From assembly GCA_947380655.1 (NCBI GenBank), contig CANCRX010000063.1, positions 1 through 17,131 of the forward strand: DNA of 17,131 bases. The letters run 5' to 3'. A program made the position numbers and the translations under genes. Numbering within the stretch: the stretch's first letter is position 1; each line of letters opens with the position of its first letter. Positions 1-8,463 of the stretch are shown in pieces. Source of the stretch: Alcaligenaceae bacterium (GTDB lineage: Bacteria; Pseudomonadota; Gammaproteobacteria; Burkholderiales; Burkholderiaceae_B). The notes beneath the pieces are model-generated. The model was not told where the DNA came from. It ran no database searches and saw only the letters and a list, made by a program, of their open reading frames with translations.

Positions 1-1713
1 GCTCACCGGATCAATCGCAGTCGCCAAGTCAGAAACTGCGACGGCCTCCGGTTTGGCCTTAGACTTTTTCGGTATGCTTACTTTAGGCGCTTTCACTGCC
101 TCAGTTACAACGGCTTGTGGCTCAGCTTCGGTGTCTGTTGCGTGTGCGGCGGATTGTTTACGGCGTTCAAACACCGCCGCAAAAAATCCATCTGTCCCAT
201 GCACATCAGGCCTGAGTTTAAGATACGGGCCCTCGATCACAAGGGGTGTGCGGGCAGCCAAAAGAGGGGCTGCATCGATTAACTCAAAATCAGGATGCTC
301 CGCGAGGAATTTTTCAGCCTGATTCTCGTTTTCCTCCACCAGCAGACTGCAGGTCGCATACACCAAGCGTCCACCCGGAGCGACACAACGCGAGGCACTT
401 GCCAGGATCCTGGCTTGTAAATCGACTAACTCCACCAGGCTCTGGGCTGACTGGCGCCATTTCAAGTCCGGATTACGTCTGAGCGTGCCAACCCCACTGC
501 AAGGGGCATCGACCAGTACACGATGGGCTTTTCCTGCCAGACGACGCACCCGCTGATCGTTTTCGTGATCGATCGCAACCGGTACGACGTTTGATAAACC
601 GCTACGGGCAAAACGCGGCTTAGCCTTAGCCAAGCGAGTGGCCGATACATCAAAGGCGTACAACCGGCCCGTCGAACGCATCAATGCTCCGAGTAGCAAC
701 GTTTTTCCACCTGCACCCGCACAAAAATCAATCACCATTTCACCGCGCTTGGGGCCGACCAGCAGGGCCAGCAACTGACTACCCTCGTCCTGTACCTCGA
801 TCAAGCCATGTTCGAATTGATGCCATTTATTCATCGCAGGACGCCCTTTGAGACGAATCCCCCAGGGTGAGTAAGGCGTGGCGACAGGCGCGTGACGAAC
901 GGCATTGCCACGCGTCAGGTCCGCCAGCATCTCATCGCGCTCTGCCTTAAGTGGATTGACACGGATGTCGAGCGCGGCTTGCTGATTTAAGGAATGTGCG
1001 AGAGATTCAATCTCTGGAAAATCTTTAATTTTGTCAAATAACCAGTCAGGTAAACTCTCGCGCACCGGCAACGACATCGAGGTCGGCTCAATCTGGGCAA
1101 TGCGCTCAAGCCAGGCAAGTTCACCGACATCAAGTACCGCTTTAACTTTTTCAGGATCCATGGTGCGTAGCGCAGCTTGGATCGCTAAGCGACGTACAGC
1201 ATTGCCCACACCACTCTCTGCGAGCTGGCGATAGAGACGCAGATTGCGCAACACGTCATAGACCGACTCAGCCACCTCTGCACGGTCCCTGATGCCCAAG
1301 CTAGGATGGGCCCTGAACCAATGCGACACCACCGAGTCCGCAGCAAACCGCATGGTCAGCACCTCATCGAGCACCTTACGGATCTGCTCAAGCCGGATAG
1401 TCATGGGAGGTTGGCGCGGTTTATGGACAAACGCAGGCTGCTGGGGTCGCTCAGCGCCCGGCTCACCTCGATGGCCATCGCGTTCATAGCCAGCACCTGA
1501 GTCAGAGCGTGCACCACCCGCGCCACTGCGCGAATAGGCCGGCTGTGCATTCATAAGACGCTCGGTTGCGGAGCCTTTGGCTGGCGGCGCACGATCAGGA
1601 TCAAACGGTCTTGGCGTCGAACGTGCCGATGATGTCGCGCCAGCGCGTGGCTTACCCCGTGAATCGCCCGACTTGGGCCGACCTGGACGACTAGGTGTGC
1701 GGGGGTTGCTCAT
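1..1713 (-). CDS. RsmB/NOP-family rRNA (cytosine-C5) methyltransferase, 3' end cut by window edge
   Basis: A SAM-dependent RNA m5C methyltransferase, probably acting on 16S rRNA. I translated it by hand on the minus strand: it is open from the ATG at 1713 to base 1 (571 codons, no stop reached). The Rossmann SAM-binding loop CAGAGGKT lies at residues 331-338. Motif IV DAPCSG has Cys405 and motif VI ATCS has Cys455; in this family the motif VI cysteine attacks the base and the motif IV cysteine helps release the product. A helical domain spans about 104-250. Residues 1-103 are Pro/Arg/Gly/Ser-rich and look disordered, and about 50 residues at the visible C-terminus are Ala/Lys-rich. The long start is favoured by a GGAG eight bases upstream; Met104 has no such site. 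The start overlaps the purN stop as ATGA. It could be RsmB itself or a paralogue, so I give no gene symbol. Confidence 0.9.
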   Translation of the reverse strand, partial: MSNPRTPSRPGRPKSGDSRGKPRAGATSSARSTPRPFDPDRAPPAKGSATERLMNAQPAYSRSGAGGARSDSGAGYERDGHRGEPGAERPQQPAFVHKPRQPPMTIRLEQIRKVLDEVLTMRFAADSVVSHWFRAHPSLGIRDRAEVAESVYDVLRNLRLYRQLAESGVGNAVRRLAIQAALRTMDPEKVKAVLDVGELAWLERIAQIEPTSMSLPVRESLPDWLFDKIKDFPEIESLAHSLNQQAALDIRVNPLKAERDEMLADLTRGNAVRHAPVATPYSPWGIRLKGRPAMNKWHQFEHGLIEVQDEGSQLLALLVGPKRGEMVIDFCAGAGGKTLLLGALMRSTGRLYAFDVSATRLAKAKPRFARSGLSNVVPVAIDHENDQRVRRLAGKAHRVLVDAPCSGVGTLRRNPDLKWRQSAQSLVELVDLQARILASASRCVAPGGRLVYATCSLLVEENENQAEKFLAEHPDFELIDAAPLLAARTPLVIEGPYLKLRPDVHGTDGFFAAVFERRKQSAAHATDTEAEPQAVVTEAVKAPKVSIPKKSKAKPEAVAVSDLATAIDPVS

Positions 1714-2375
1714 ACTGATTGCTCCGATACAAATATTCTTGAATGAACGGCGTCGACCTTGACGCGCTGATCTGGCATTAAATGAACCAGACCCCTGGCA
1801 AGCCAAATGGCAACTTGCGGATAAACCACGTGCTCAACAGCTAACACACGCTCTGCCAGTGATTCGGGCGTATCGTCAGACATAACCGGCACGACACCCT
1901 GGGCAATGATCGGCCCGTGGTCGAGCACTGGCGTAACAAAATGCACAGTACAACCGTGCGCCTGAACGCCCTTAGCGATGGCTTGCGCATGGGTATGCAG
2001 GCCAGGAAATGCGGGTAACAAAGAAGGGTGAATATTGACCAGTCTGCCCGCGTAATGCTGAACAAACTCAGGAGTCAGCACCCGCATAAAACCAGCAAGT
2101 AACACGTAATCTGGAGAATATTGTTCAATGGTCGCGCTTAACGCCGCATCAAACTCATTTCTGCTTGAAAAATCTGTGTGAGAAACAACATGTGTTGCAA
2201 TTCCCTTGTCACTGGCCCATTTTAGCCCAGTACTCACGGCGCGGTTGGAAATAACCGCCAATACGTCCGCTGCACAATGATCTGCGAGACAAGACTCGAC
2301 GATTTTCTGCATGTTTGAACCCTGCCCGGATATCAAAATCACAAAGCGCTTACGTAAAAAAGAGGGGTCAGACAT
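1710..2375 (-). CDS. purN: Phosphoribosylglycinamide formyltransferase (GAR transformylase)
   Basis: Third step of de novo purine synthesis in the cytoplasm: transfers the formyl group of 10-formyl-tetrahydrofolate to GAR. It has 221 residues, close to the usual 210-220. Phosphate-binding loop SGQGSNM lies at residues 16-22. The catalytic triad of the family is present: Asn114 and His116 in NIHPSLLP, and Asp152 in LDHGPII; HGCTVHFV lies at 140-147. The frame stays open upstream into the ribF region on the other strand, but homology begins only at MSDPSFLRKRFVILISG, so I start at the ATG at 2375, with a weak GGA five bases before it. Its TGA overlaps the methyltransferase ATG, suggesting co-translation. 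It is divergent from ribF. Confidence 0.95.
   Translation of the reverse strand: MSDPSFLRKRFVILISGQGSNMQKIVESCLADHCAADVLAVISNRAVSTGLKWASDKGIATHVVSHTDFSSRNEFDAALSATIEQYSPDYVLLAGFMRVLTPEFVQHYAGRLVNIHPSLLPAFPGLHTHAQAIAKGVQAHGCTVHFVTPVLDHGPIIAQGVVPVMSDDTPESLAERVLAVEHVVYPQVAIWLARGLVHLMPDQRVKVDAVHSRIFVSEQSV
1722..1725 (-). promoter_or_regulatory. Ribosome binding site deciding the methyltransferase start
   Basis: GGAG on the minus strand, eight bases before the ATG at 1713 and inside the end of purN. It supports the upstream start and so the reality of the long N-terminal extension of the methyltransferase. Confidence 0.5.
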
Positions 2376-2419
2376 GGGATTCCACTTACAAGGCAGTGCG
2401 AAATTGTAAACTGTTGCTT
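2376..2419. promoter_or_regulatory. Divergent purN/ribF intergenic region with small inverted repeat
   Basis: These 44 bases lie between the purN ATG and the inferred ribF GTG and must hold, or overlap, the start signals of both transcripts. TTACAA at 2386-2391 and TTGTAA at 2404-2409 form a 6-base inverted repeat with a 12-base spacer. I could not fit a convincing -35/-10 pair with 16-18 base spacing on either strand. The promoters may therefore extend into the coding sequences. A role as an operator is only a guess. Confidence 0.3.
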
Positions 2420-3385
2420 GTGAAAACCTCCTTACGCATCCGTCGACACCCTCCCGCGCCCTCTTTGCGCTTCTCCTCAGCTCTGTCAATAGGCAACTTT
2501 GACGGGGTTCACCTCGGCCATACGGCAATGCTCGAACAGGTCTGCGCGGCCGCCCGAGAGCATGCACTCGTCCCGAGTGTATTAACTTTCTTCCCTCATC
2601 CCCGCCAGTATTTTGCTCAAGTGAACCATCGACCGGAACTTTCTCCGCCGCAAATTAGCGGGATCCGCGACAAAATCACCGCACTGGCTCAATCCGGCAT
2701 AGAACAAATCATCCTGGCACGCTTTAACCGTCACATGGCAGAAATGTCCGCGAGCGACTTTGTGACCCAGTTACTGATTGAGCGTTTAGGTGCACGCTGG
2801 TTGCTGGTGGGCGAAGACTTCCGCTTTGGTCGTCAACGGACCGGGGATATCGAATTACTGAAAAAAATCGGTCTTCAGCATGGCATGCAGGTCCAGACCA
2901 TGTCTGATGTCACGGACGCGCATGGACATCGGATCTCCAGCTCCGAGGTGCGCTCCGCACTCGGTGCGGGCGATCTGGACCACGCAGCACACCTGCTAGG
3001 CAGACCTTTTGCGATGAGCGGACATGTCATTCATGGCAAAAAACTCGGTCGCACACTGAATATGCCCACCATGAATATGCGCGTCACACCGCGCTGTGCA
3101 GCCCGCTCTGGCATTTATGTCGTACGCGTCCATGGTTTGGGTGACCAGCCTCTGCCAGGTGTAGCCAGCCTCGGGGTGCGCCCGACCGTCGAAGACGATG
3201 GCAGAATTCTGCTCGAAACCCACTTATTAACAAGCAACCCGGATGCTTACGGTAAACTCATCCGGGTCGAACTCCTGCAACATGTGCGGGATGAAGAAAA
3301 ATTTCCTGATCTCCCAACCCTGACTGCCGCCATGCATGCCGATGCACAGCATGCACGCTCTTATTTTGCGCTCCATGGACTATAA
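2420..3385 (+). CDS. ribF: Bifunctional riboflavin kinase / FAD synthetase
   Basis: Makes FMN from riboflavin and then FAD from FMN and ATP. The N-terminal adenylyltransferase domain shows the nucleotidyltransferase signature IGNFDGVHLGH (residues 24-34), a FFPHPRQYF segment and ISSSEVR. The C-terminal flavokinase domain carries the HGKKLGRTLNMPTMN signature, including the PTxN residues, and ends with a DEEKFPDL-type helix. Start: the frame is open well upstream, opposite purN, but the family usually starts about 20-25 residues before IGNFDG. The GTG at 2420 gives 321 residues, a normal length. There is no clear Shine-Dalgarno before it; TTG at 2414 and GTG at 2396 are alternatives. It is the first gene of a six-gene run and its 3' end overlaps ileS by 11 bases. 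Confidence 0.92.
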   Translation: MKTSLRIRRHPPAPSLRFSSALSIGNFDGVHLGHTAMLEQVCAAAREHALVPSVLTFFPHPRQYFAQVNHRPELSPPQISGIRDKITALAQSGIEQIILARFNRHMAEMSASDFVTQLLIERLGARWLLVGEDFRFGRQRTGDIELLKKIGLQHGMQVQTMSDVTDAHGHRISSSEVRSALGAGDLDHAAHLLGRPFAMSGHVIHGKKLGRTLNMPTMNMRVTPRCAARSGIYVVRVHGLGDQPLPGVASLGVRPTVEDDGRILLETHLLTSNPDAYGKLIRVELLQHVRDEEKFPDLPTLTAAMHADAQHARSYFALHGL

Positions 3386-6218
3386 AAACACACTCAATCT
3401 GCCCGACACCAAGTTCCCGATGCGCGGTGACTTGCCTAAACGCGAACCTCTCTGGGTAGCCGCCTGGCAAGAAAAAAAGGTTTATCAGGCTATACGCGAG
3501 GCGAGCCTGGGTCGCCCCAAATTTCTTCTGCATGACGGTCCACCCTATGCCAATGGAGATATTCACATTGGTCATGCGGTCAATAAAATCCTGAAAGACA
3601 TCATCATTAAAAGCCGCAATATGGCTGGCTTTGATGCGGCTTACGTGCCTGGCTGGGATTGTCATGGCATGCCAATCGAAATTCAGATCGAAAAGAAATA
3701 CGGCAAACATTTACCGGTTGCTGAGGTGCAGGCCAAAGCCCGCGCCTATGCTCTGGAACAGATTGAACGACAGAAAAAAGACTTCATTCGTCTTGGAGTA
3801 CTGGGCGATTGGAACAACCCTTACCTGACAATGAATTTCAGCAACGAAGCCAACGAAATTCGTGCGTTAGGTCGTATTCTGGACAAAGGTTATGTTTTTC
3901 GCGGCCTGAAACCCGTTAACTGGTGTTTCGACTGTGGCTCGGCGCTTGCCGAAGCCGAAGTCGAATACGCGGATCGCAAAGATCCTGCCGTCCATATCGC
4001 CTTTCCGTTTGCGGATCCAGCTGCAGTCGCAAAGGCCTTCGGTGTACCGAGCGTAGACAAGGGTGCGATCGTAATCTGGACCACCACCCCCTGGACTATT
4101 CCTTCGAATCAGGCATTAAACATCCATCCTGAATTTGAATATGCTCTGGTACGTGTGACACCCGCACCGGCTACGGGCGCGCTGCTGATACTGGCCGTAG
4201 ACCGTGTAGAAGCCTGCATGAAAGAATGGGGCATGGAAGGCGAAATCATCGCCAAGTGCGTTGGCTCCGCACTGAGTCTGGTCAATTTCGAACACCCACT
4301 GACAAAGTTCGATGCGGGCTATAAACGTTTGTCGCCGGTCTATCTGGGGGACTACGTTACGCTTGATACGGGTACGGGTGTGGTGCACTCAGCACCTGCA
4401 TACGGTATCGAAGATTTCCTGTCCTGCAAAGCGCATGGCGTAAAAGATAGCGAGATGATCAGCCCAGTCATGGGTGACGGTAAATTCGTGCCAAGCCTGC
4501 CTGGTTTTGGCGGCTTAACCATCTGGGAAGCGAACCCAAAAATTGTCGAGGCACTCACCAACGCGGGTACGCTAATTAAAGTCGAACAGCACTCGCATAG
4601 TTATATGCATTGCTGGCGCCATAAAACACCGATTATTTATCGCGCGACCAGTCAGTGGTTTGCCGGGATGGATGTCAAACCAAAGACCGATGAGCCGAGC
4701 TTGCGCACCAGCGCGTTGGCAGCCATCGAAGCAACTGAATTTTTCCCTGCCTGGGGACGTGCACGCTTGCATGCCATGATCGCCAATCGTCCTGACTGGA
4801 CCCTGTCTCGGCAGCGTCAATGGGGCGTGCCCATGGCGTTCTTTATTCATAAGGAAACCGGAGCTCTACACCCCAATACACCGGCACTTCTTGAAGAAGT
4901 CGCCAAACGTGTTGAGAAAGAAGGTATCGAGGCTTGGCAGGCCATCGAACCCGCCGACCTGTTAAGTGTTGAAGATGCACGGATATACGAAAAAAATCGT
5001 GACACACTGGATGTCTGGTTTGACTCTGGCACCACGCATGCAACGGTGCTGGGCGGCCCCAACAACGAACACAATGGCTCGCACGGTGCGCAACTCACCT
5101 GGCCGGCGGACTTGTATCTTGAAGGCTCAGACCAGCATCGCGGCTGGTTTCACTCGTCATTGCTGACAGGTTGCATGCTCTACGGACGCGCACCCTATAA
5201 AGGCTTGCTGACCCACGGTTTTGTGGTCGACGGCAATGGTCGCAAGATGAGTAAGTCAGTTGGTAACGTAATTGCGCCTCAGAAAGTATCAGATAGTCTG
5301 GGTGCAGAAATCTTGCGCTTATGGGTTGCCAGCACAGACTACTCCGGTGAGCTCTCCATCTCCGATGAAATTCTTAAACGCGTTGTGGAAGGTTATCGCC
5401 GTATCCGCAACACGCTGCGCTTTCTACTCGCGAACCTGGCTGATTTCAATGCCAGCACAGATGCCATCGCGATCGAGCAAATGCTTGAGATTGATCAGTA
5501 TGCGTTAGCCATGACGGCTCAGATGCAAAGCGAAGTGCTCGCTAATTTTGAGCACTACGATTTCCATCCAGCCATGTCACGCTTACAGGGTTTTTGTTCT
5601 GAGGACTTAGGCGCGTTTTATCTGGACGTACTGAAAGACCGGCTCTACACCTCTGCGCCGCGCAGCCTTGCTCGCCGCTCGGCACAAACCGCTCTGCTCC
5701 ACATCACGCAAAGCCTGCTTAAGTTGATGGCGCCCGTGCTGTCATTCACCGCGGAAGAAGCCTGGGAAATCCTCGGTTCCACCACGCTTGGCCAAGCAGG
5801 CAAGCCCTCCACACTCACGATCTTTACCGAGTGCTACCACAGCTTGCCAACCGTTGATGCGTCCACTACGCTCACCACGCGCTGGACACGTATCCGAGAG
5901 ATTCGCGCGCAAGTCATGCGTAAACTCGAAGAGTTGCGCACGGCTGGCAGCATCGGTTCTTCGTTGCAAGGGGAAGTCGAGCTCACGGCAAGTGGCGAGG
6001 ACCTGACCTTGTTGCTCAGCGTAGCCGAGCAACTCCCCTTTATTTTCATTGTCTCGCGAGTTAGTGTTCAGCCGGGTGTGGGCGAACTGCAAATCAACAT
6101 CGCGGCCTCCGGTCACCAGAAATGCGAGCGCTGCTGGCATTACCGTGCCGACATTGGACAAGACGCGGCCCATCCGCATATTTGCGGGCGCTGCGTACTT
6201 AATCTAAACGATGCATAA
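3375..6218 (+). CDS. ileS: Isoleucyl-tRNA synthetase
   Basis: Class I aminoacyl-tRNA synthetase charging tRNA-Ile, with 947 residues against 938 in E. coli. In order: the HIGH motif (64-67, in PYANGDIHIGH); the CP1 editing domain with WTTTPWT (235-241) and the HSAPAYGIEDF segment, whose Asp347 matches the conserved editing aspartate; KMSKS (624-628); the anticodon-binding helices; and a C-terminal zinc finger with Cys917, Cys920, Cys937 and Cys940. All key residues are present, so it should both charge and proofread. I start at the ATG at 3375 (MDYKNTLNLPDTKFPMRG), typical for bacterial IleS; an in-frame codon at 3336 would add 13 unsupported residues. It overlaps ribF by 11 bases and lspA by 8, and has no obvious Shine-Dalgarno, so translation is probably coupled to ribF. 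Confidence 0.98.
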   Translation: MDYKNTLNLPDTKFPMRGDLPKREPLWVAAWQEKKVYQAIREASLGRPKFLLHDGPPYANGDIHIGHAVNKILKDIIIKSRNMAGFDAAYVPGWDCHGMPIEIQIEKKYGKHLPVAEVQAKARAYALEQIERQKKDFIRLGVLGDWNNPYLTMNFSNEANEIRALGRILDKGYVFRGLKPVNWCFDCGSALAEAEVEYADRKDPAVHIAFPFADPAAVAKAFGVPSVDKGAIVIWTTTPWTIPSNQALNIHPEFEYALVRVTPAPATGALLILAVDRVEACMKEWGMEGEIIAKCVGSALSLVNFEHPLTKFDAGYKRLSPVYLGDYVTLDTGTGVVHSAPAYGIEDFLSCKAHGVKDSEMISPVMGDGKFVPSLPGFGGLTIWEANPKIVEALTNAGTLIKVEQHSHSYMHCWRHKTPIIYRATSQWFAGMDVKPKTDEPSLRTSALAAIEATEFFPAWGRARLHAMIANRPDWTLSRQRQWGVPMAFFIHKETGALHPNTPALLEEVAKRVEKEGIEAWQAIEPADLLSVEDARIYEKNRDTLDVWFDSGTTHATVLGGPNNEHNGSHGAQLTWPADLYLEGSDQHRGWFHSSLLTGCMLYGRAPYKGLLTHGFVVDGNGRKMSKSVGNVIAPQKVSDSLGAEILRLWVASTDYSGELSISDEILKRVVEGYRRIRNTLRFLLANLADFNASTDAIAIEQMLEIDQYALAMTAQMQSEVLANFEHYDFHPAMSRLQGFCSEDLGAFYLDVLKDRLYTSAPRSLARRSAQTALLHITQSLLKLMAPVLSFTAEEAWEILGSTTLGQAGKPSTLTIFTECYHSLPTVDASTTLTTRWTRIREIRAQVMRKLEELRTAGSIGSSLQGEVELTASGEDLTLLLSVAEQLPFIFIVSRVSVQPGVGELQINIAASGHQKCERCWHYRADIGQDAAHPHICGRCVLNLNDA

Positions 6219-6702
6219 AGCCTATTCAGGTGTAGGGAGGTGGCTGTGGCTAGCGGGCTTGCTGATCGTGCTCGATCAGTTGAGCAAGCTTGGCTTTGAT
6301 TCACGACTGAAGTATGGCGAACGGATTCATTTGCTGCCCTTTTTCGACTTCACCCTGCTCTATAACCCAGGTGCTGCCTTCAGTTTTTTAGCCGATGAGA
6401 CTGGCTGGCAAAGGTGGTTTTTTACCTTGCTCGCGTTGGCTGCTTCTCTCTTTATTATCTGGATGATGCAGAAAAACAAAACCCAGCACAGGATGATGCT
6501 TGCGTTAGCCTTAATCCTTGGGGGCGCAATTGGTAATGTGATTGACCGGATCGCCTATGGACACGTGGTTGATTTCCTGTTGTTTTACTGGCGTGAATGG
6601 TATTACCCAGCGTTCAATATCGCTGATATTTGCATTACGCTCGGTGCTATGCTTTTGATACTCGATGAGCTGTTGCGACTGAAAGGTACACGTTCAAAAT
6701 GA
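6211..6702 (+). CDS. lspA: Lipoprotein signal peptidase (signal peptidase II)
   Basis: Inner-membrane aspartyl protease that removes signal peptides from lipid-modified prolipoproteins. It has 163 residues, the usual length, with four hydrophobic segments at roughly 11-28, 66-86, 94-112 and 135-155. The conserved family motifs are present: DQLSK (22-26), YNPGAAFS (51-58), GNVIDR (N109, D112, R113), VVDF (D121) and FNIAD (N136, D139). The catalytic aspartates of the family fall in these last motifs. It overlaps the ileS end by 8 bases and coaBC by 4 (ATGA). The ileS-lspA pairing is widespread in proteobacteria. PqiC in this same window is a predicted lipoprotein substrate. Confidence 0.97.
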   Translation: MHKAYSGVGRWLWLAGLLIVLDQLSKLGFDSRLKYGERIHLLPFFDFTLLYNPGAAFSFLADETGWQRWFFTLLALAASLFIIWMMQKNKTQHRMMLALALILGGAIGNVIDRIAYGHVVDFLLFYWREWYYPAFNIADICITLGAMLLILDELLRLKGTRSK

Positions 6703-7901
6703 CTAAAGATCTGCAAGGTAAACGCATCGTATTAGGCTTGAGTGGCGGTATCGCTTGCTACAAGTCCGCAGAACTCGTGCGCCGCATGATTGATCTGGGT
6801 GCTTCTGTCGATGTCGTCATGACCGATGCCGCCACGCATTTCATAACCGCGGTGACGATGCAAGCCTTGTCGGGGCGACCAGTTTTTCTGGATGCCTGGG
6901 ATGCGCGCATCCCGAACAATATGCCTCATATTGATCTGACGCGTGGCGCAGATGCTGTATTAATCGCCCCTGCTTCGGCAGATTTCATGGCGAAGCTCGT
7001 ACAGGGCCGCGCGGATGACTTGCTCTCCACGCTTTGTCTGGCACGCGCATGTCCTTTGCTGGTCGCACCCGCCATGAATCGCGAAATGTGGGCAGCAGCA
7101 CCTACACAACGCAATGCAGAACAACTGAAACGCGATGGTGTCATGATCCTGGGACCTGGCAATGGTGATCAGGCATGTGGTGAAACAGGTGATGGCCGTA
7201 TGCTTGAGCCTGCTCAATTACTCGCGGAACTCGTTGGTTTTTTTCAACCTAAATTGCTCAGCGGCAAGCGTGTCCTGATCACTGCGGGTCCAACCGTTGA
7301 ACCGATCGACCCTGTTCGCGTCATCAGTAACCGTTCCTCGGGCAAAACAGGCTATGCGCTTGCACGCGCTGCCTGGGAAGCAGGCGCTGAGGTCACACTG
7401 ATCTCCGGACCCACTGCACTGAGCACACCTCATGGCGTCACACGCATCAACGTAGAAACCGCTGAGCAAATGTATAACGCCGTGCTTGCAAGTGCTGCGA
7501 ATCAGGATATTTTCATTGCAGTCGCAGCGGTTGCTGATTGGCGTGTAGCCAAGGTCGCAACGGACAAGATCAAGAAAAACGCTGATCAGCCGCCCGAGCT
7601 TTCTTTTATCACCAACCCGGATATTTTGGCGACCGTTGCCAAGCTCCCGAATGGTCCATGGTGTGTGGGCTTTGCAGCGGAAACTGAACGCCTGTCAGAA
7701 TTCGCACACGAAAAAAGACTGCGTAAAGGTATACCGATGCTCATCGGCAATCTCGCACAGCACGTCATGGATGCAGACCACACAACCGTATCCATTTTCG
7801 ATATGCATGGTGAACATCCGCTTGCGACGAGCGGCAAACAAGACGTTGCCCGTCAACTGATTCACGCTATCGCCACACGCGTCGATGGAACTCAGGCCTG
7901 A
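6699..7901 (+). CDS. coaBC: Bifunctional phosphopantothenoylcysteine decarboxylase / phosphopantothenate-cysteine ligase
   Basis: Two successive steps of coenzyme A synthesis: ligation of cysteine to 4'-phosphopantothenate, then decarboxylation to 4'-phosphopantetheine. It has 400 residues. The N-terminal flavin-dependent CoaC domain (1 to about 180) has the GLSGGIACYK flavin loop, His77, the PAMN motif with Asn127, and Cys160 in the ACGETGDGRM flap. These match the catalytic His, Asn and Cys of E. coli Dfp. The C-terminal CoaB domain begins near 189 with RVLITAGPTVEPIDPVR, followed by NRSSGKTG (211-218) and the KIKK motif (290-293) used in ligation. Its ATG overlaps the lspA TGA. Confidence 0.97.
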   Translation: MTKDLQGKRIVLGLSGGIACYKSAELVRRMIDLGASVDVVMTDAATHFITAVTMQALSGRPVFLDAWDARIPNNMPHIDLTRGADAVLIAPASADFMAKLVQGRADDLLSTLCLARACPLLVAPAMNREMWAAAPTQRNAEQLKRDGVMILGPGNGDQACGETGDGRMLEPAQLLAELVGFFQPKLLSGKRVLITAGPTVEPIDPVRVISNRSSGKTGYALARAAWEAGAEVTLISGPTALSTPHGVTRINVETAEQMYNAVLASAANQDIFIAVAAVADWRVAKVATDKIKKNADQPPELSFITNPDILATVAKLPNGPWCVGFAAETERLSEFAHEKRLRKGIPMLIGNLAQHVMDADHTTVSIFDMHGEHPLATSGKQDVARQLIHAIATRVDGTQA

Positions 7902-7916
7902 TCAGGCTGTGAGCCC

Positions 7917-8453
7917 ATGGAAGCACTGATCCAACAAGCCGCTGAGTTCATTCGTCAAAACCAGGCTTGGGCGGGCCCGATCATTTGCCTCATGACTTTT
8001 GGTGAGTCGATGTTCATTTTAGGCATCCTGATCCCAGCAACCGCCCTGCTTTTAATGACTGGCGGATTGGTGGCGTCCGGCACACTTCCTTTACTGCCTA
8101 TTCTTCTATGGGGTTATGCCGGAGCGCTGCTGGGCGATGCCGTTTCTTTCTGGCTGGGAAGATGGATCGGACCGAGCGTATTGCGCTGCAAACCCTTAAG
8201 CACTCACCGCAGGACCGTTGCGCGCGCCAGGCTGTTGTTCTTCCGCTATGGCTTCTTTGCCGTCCTGCTCGGTCGCTTTTTAGGGCCGATTCGCAGTACG
8301 ATTCCTACCGTCGCAGGCGTCATGGGCATGCCAGAATACAAATTCCAACTGGCTAATTTCATTTCTGCACTGTTCTGGGTACCCGGACTATTGATGCCAG
8401 GTTATATGGCGATTCATGCTGCCGAGTCGTTCAAGCTTTTAAAACTTTTCTGA
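7917..8453 (+). CDS. DedA/VTT-family inner-membrane protein
   Basis: A 178-residue polytopic membrane protein of the DedA superfamily, some members of which flip undecaprenyl phosphate or phospholipids. Visible signatures are the FGESMFILGILIPA re-entrant segment (28-41), with the conserved acidic Glu30 and the following proline; GALLGDAVSFWLGRWIG (about 69-85); and GRFLGPIRSTIPTVAG (about 118-133), with the GRFxGPxR motif typical of DedA proteins. It is shorter than the E. coli members (about 220-250 residues) because it ends soon after the last conserved hydrophobic segment. It starts 15 bases after coaBC with only a weak AGG upstream. The exact substrate cannot be read from the sequence. 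Confidence 0.88.
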   Translation: MEALIQQAAEFIRQNQAWAGPIICLMTFGESMFILGILIPATALLLMTGGLVASGTLPLLPILLWGYAGALLGDAVSFWLGRWIGPSVLRCKPLSTHRRTVARARLLFFRYGFFAVLLGRFLGPIRSTIPTVAGVMGMPEYKFQLANFISALFWVPGLLMPGYMAIHAAESFKLLKLF

Positions 8454-8463
8454 TTTTTTAACC

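Noticed and set aside
2315..2419. Upstream extension of ribF to a TTG at 2315
   Set aside because: It would overlap purN head to head and add 35 residues without family similarity.
2376..2567. Upstream extension of the purN reading frame to 285 residues
   Set aside because: The extra 64 residues have no similarity to PurN, lie opposite the ribF start and are low in plausible protein character. Homology begins at MSDPSFLRKRF, at the ATG at 2375.
5742..6179. Long antisense open frames in ileS (also 3258-3710, minus strand)
   Set aside because: They lie entirely opposite a well-conserved gene, match no family I recognise and follow from its codon pattern.
8433..8459. A/T-rich near-palindrome and T-run at the end of the DedA gene as a terminator
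   Set aside because: The near-palindrome is almost pure A/T with no loop, and dut follows at once on the same strand.
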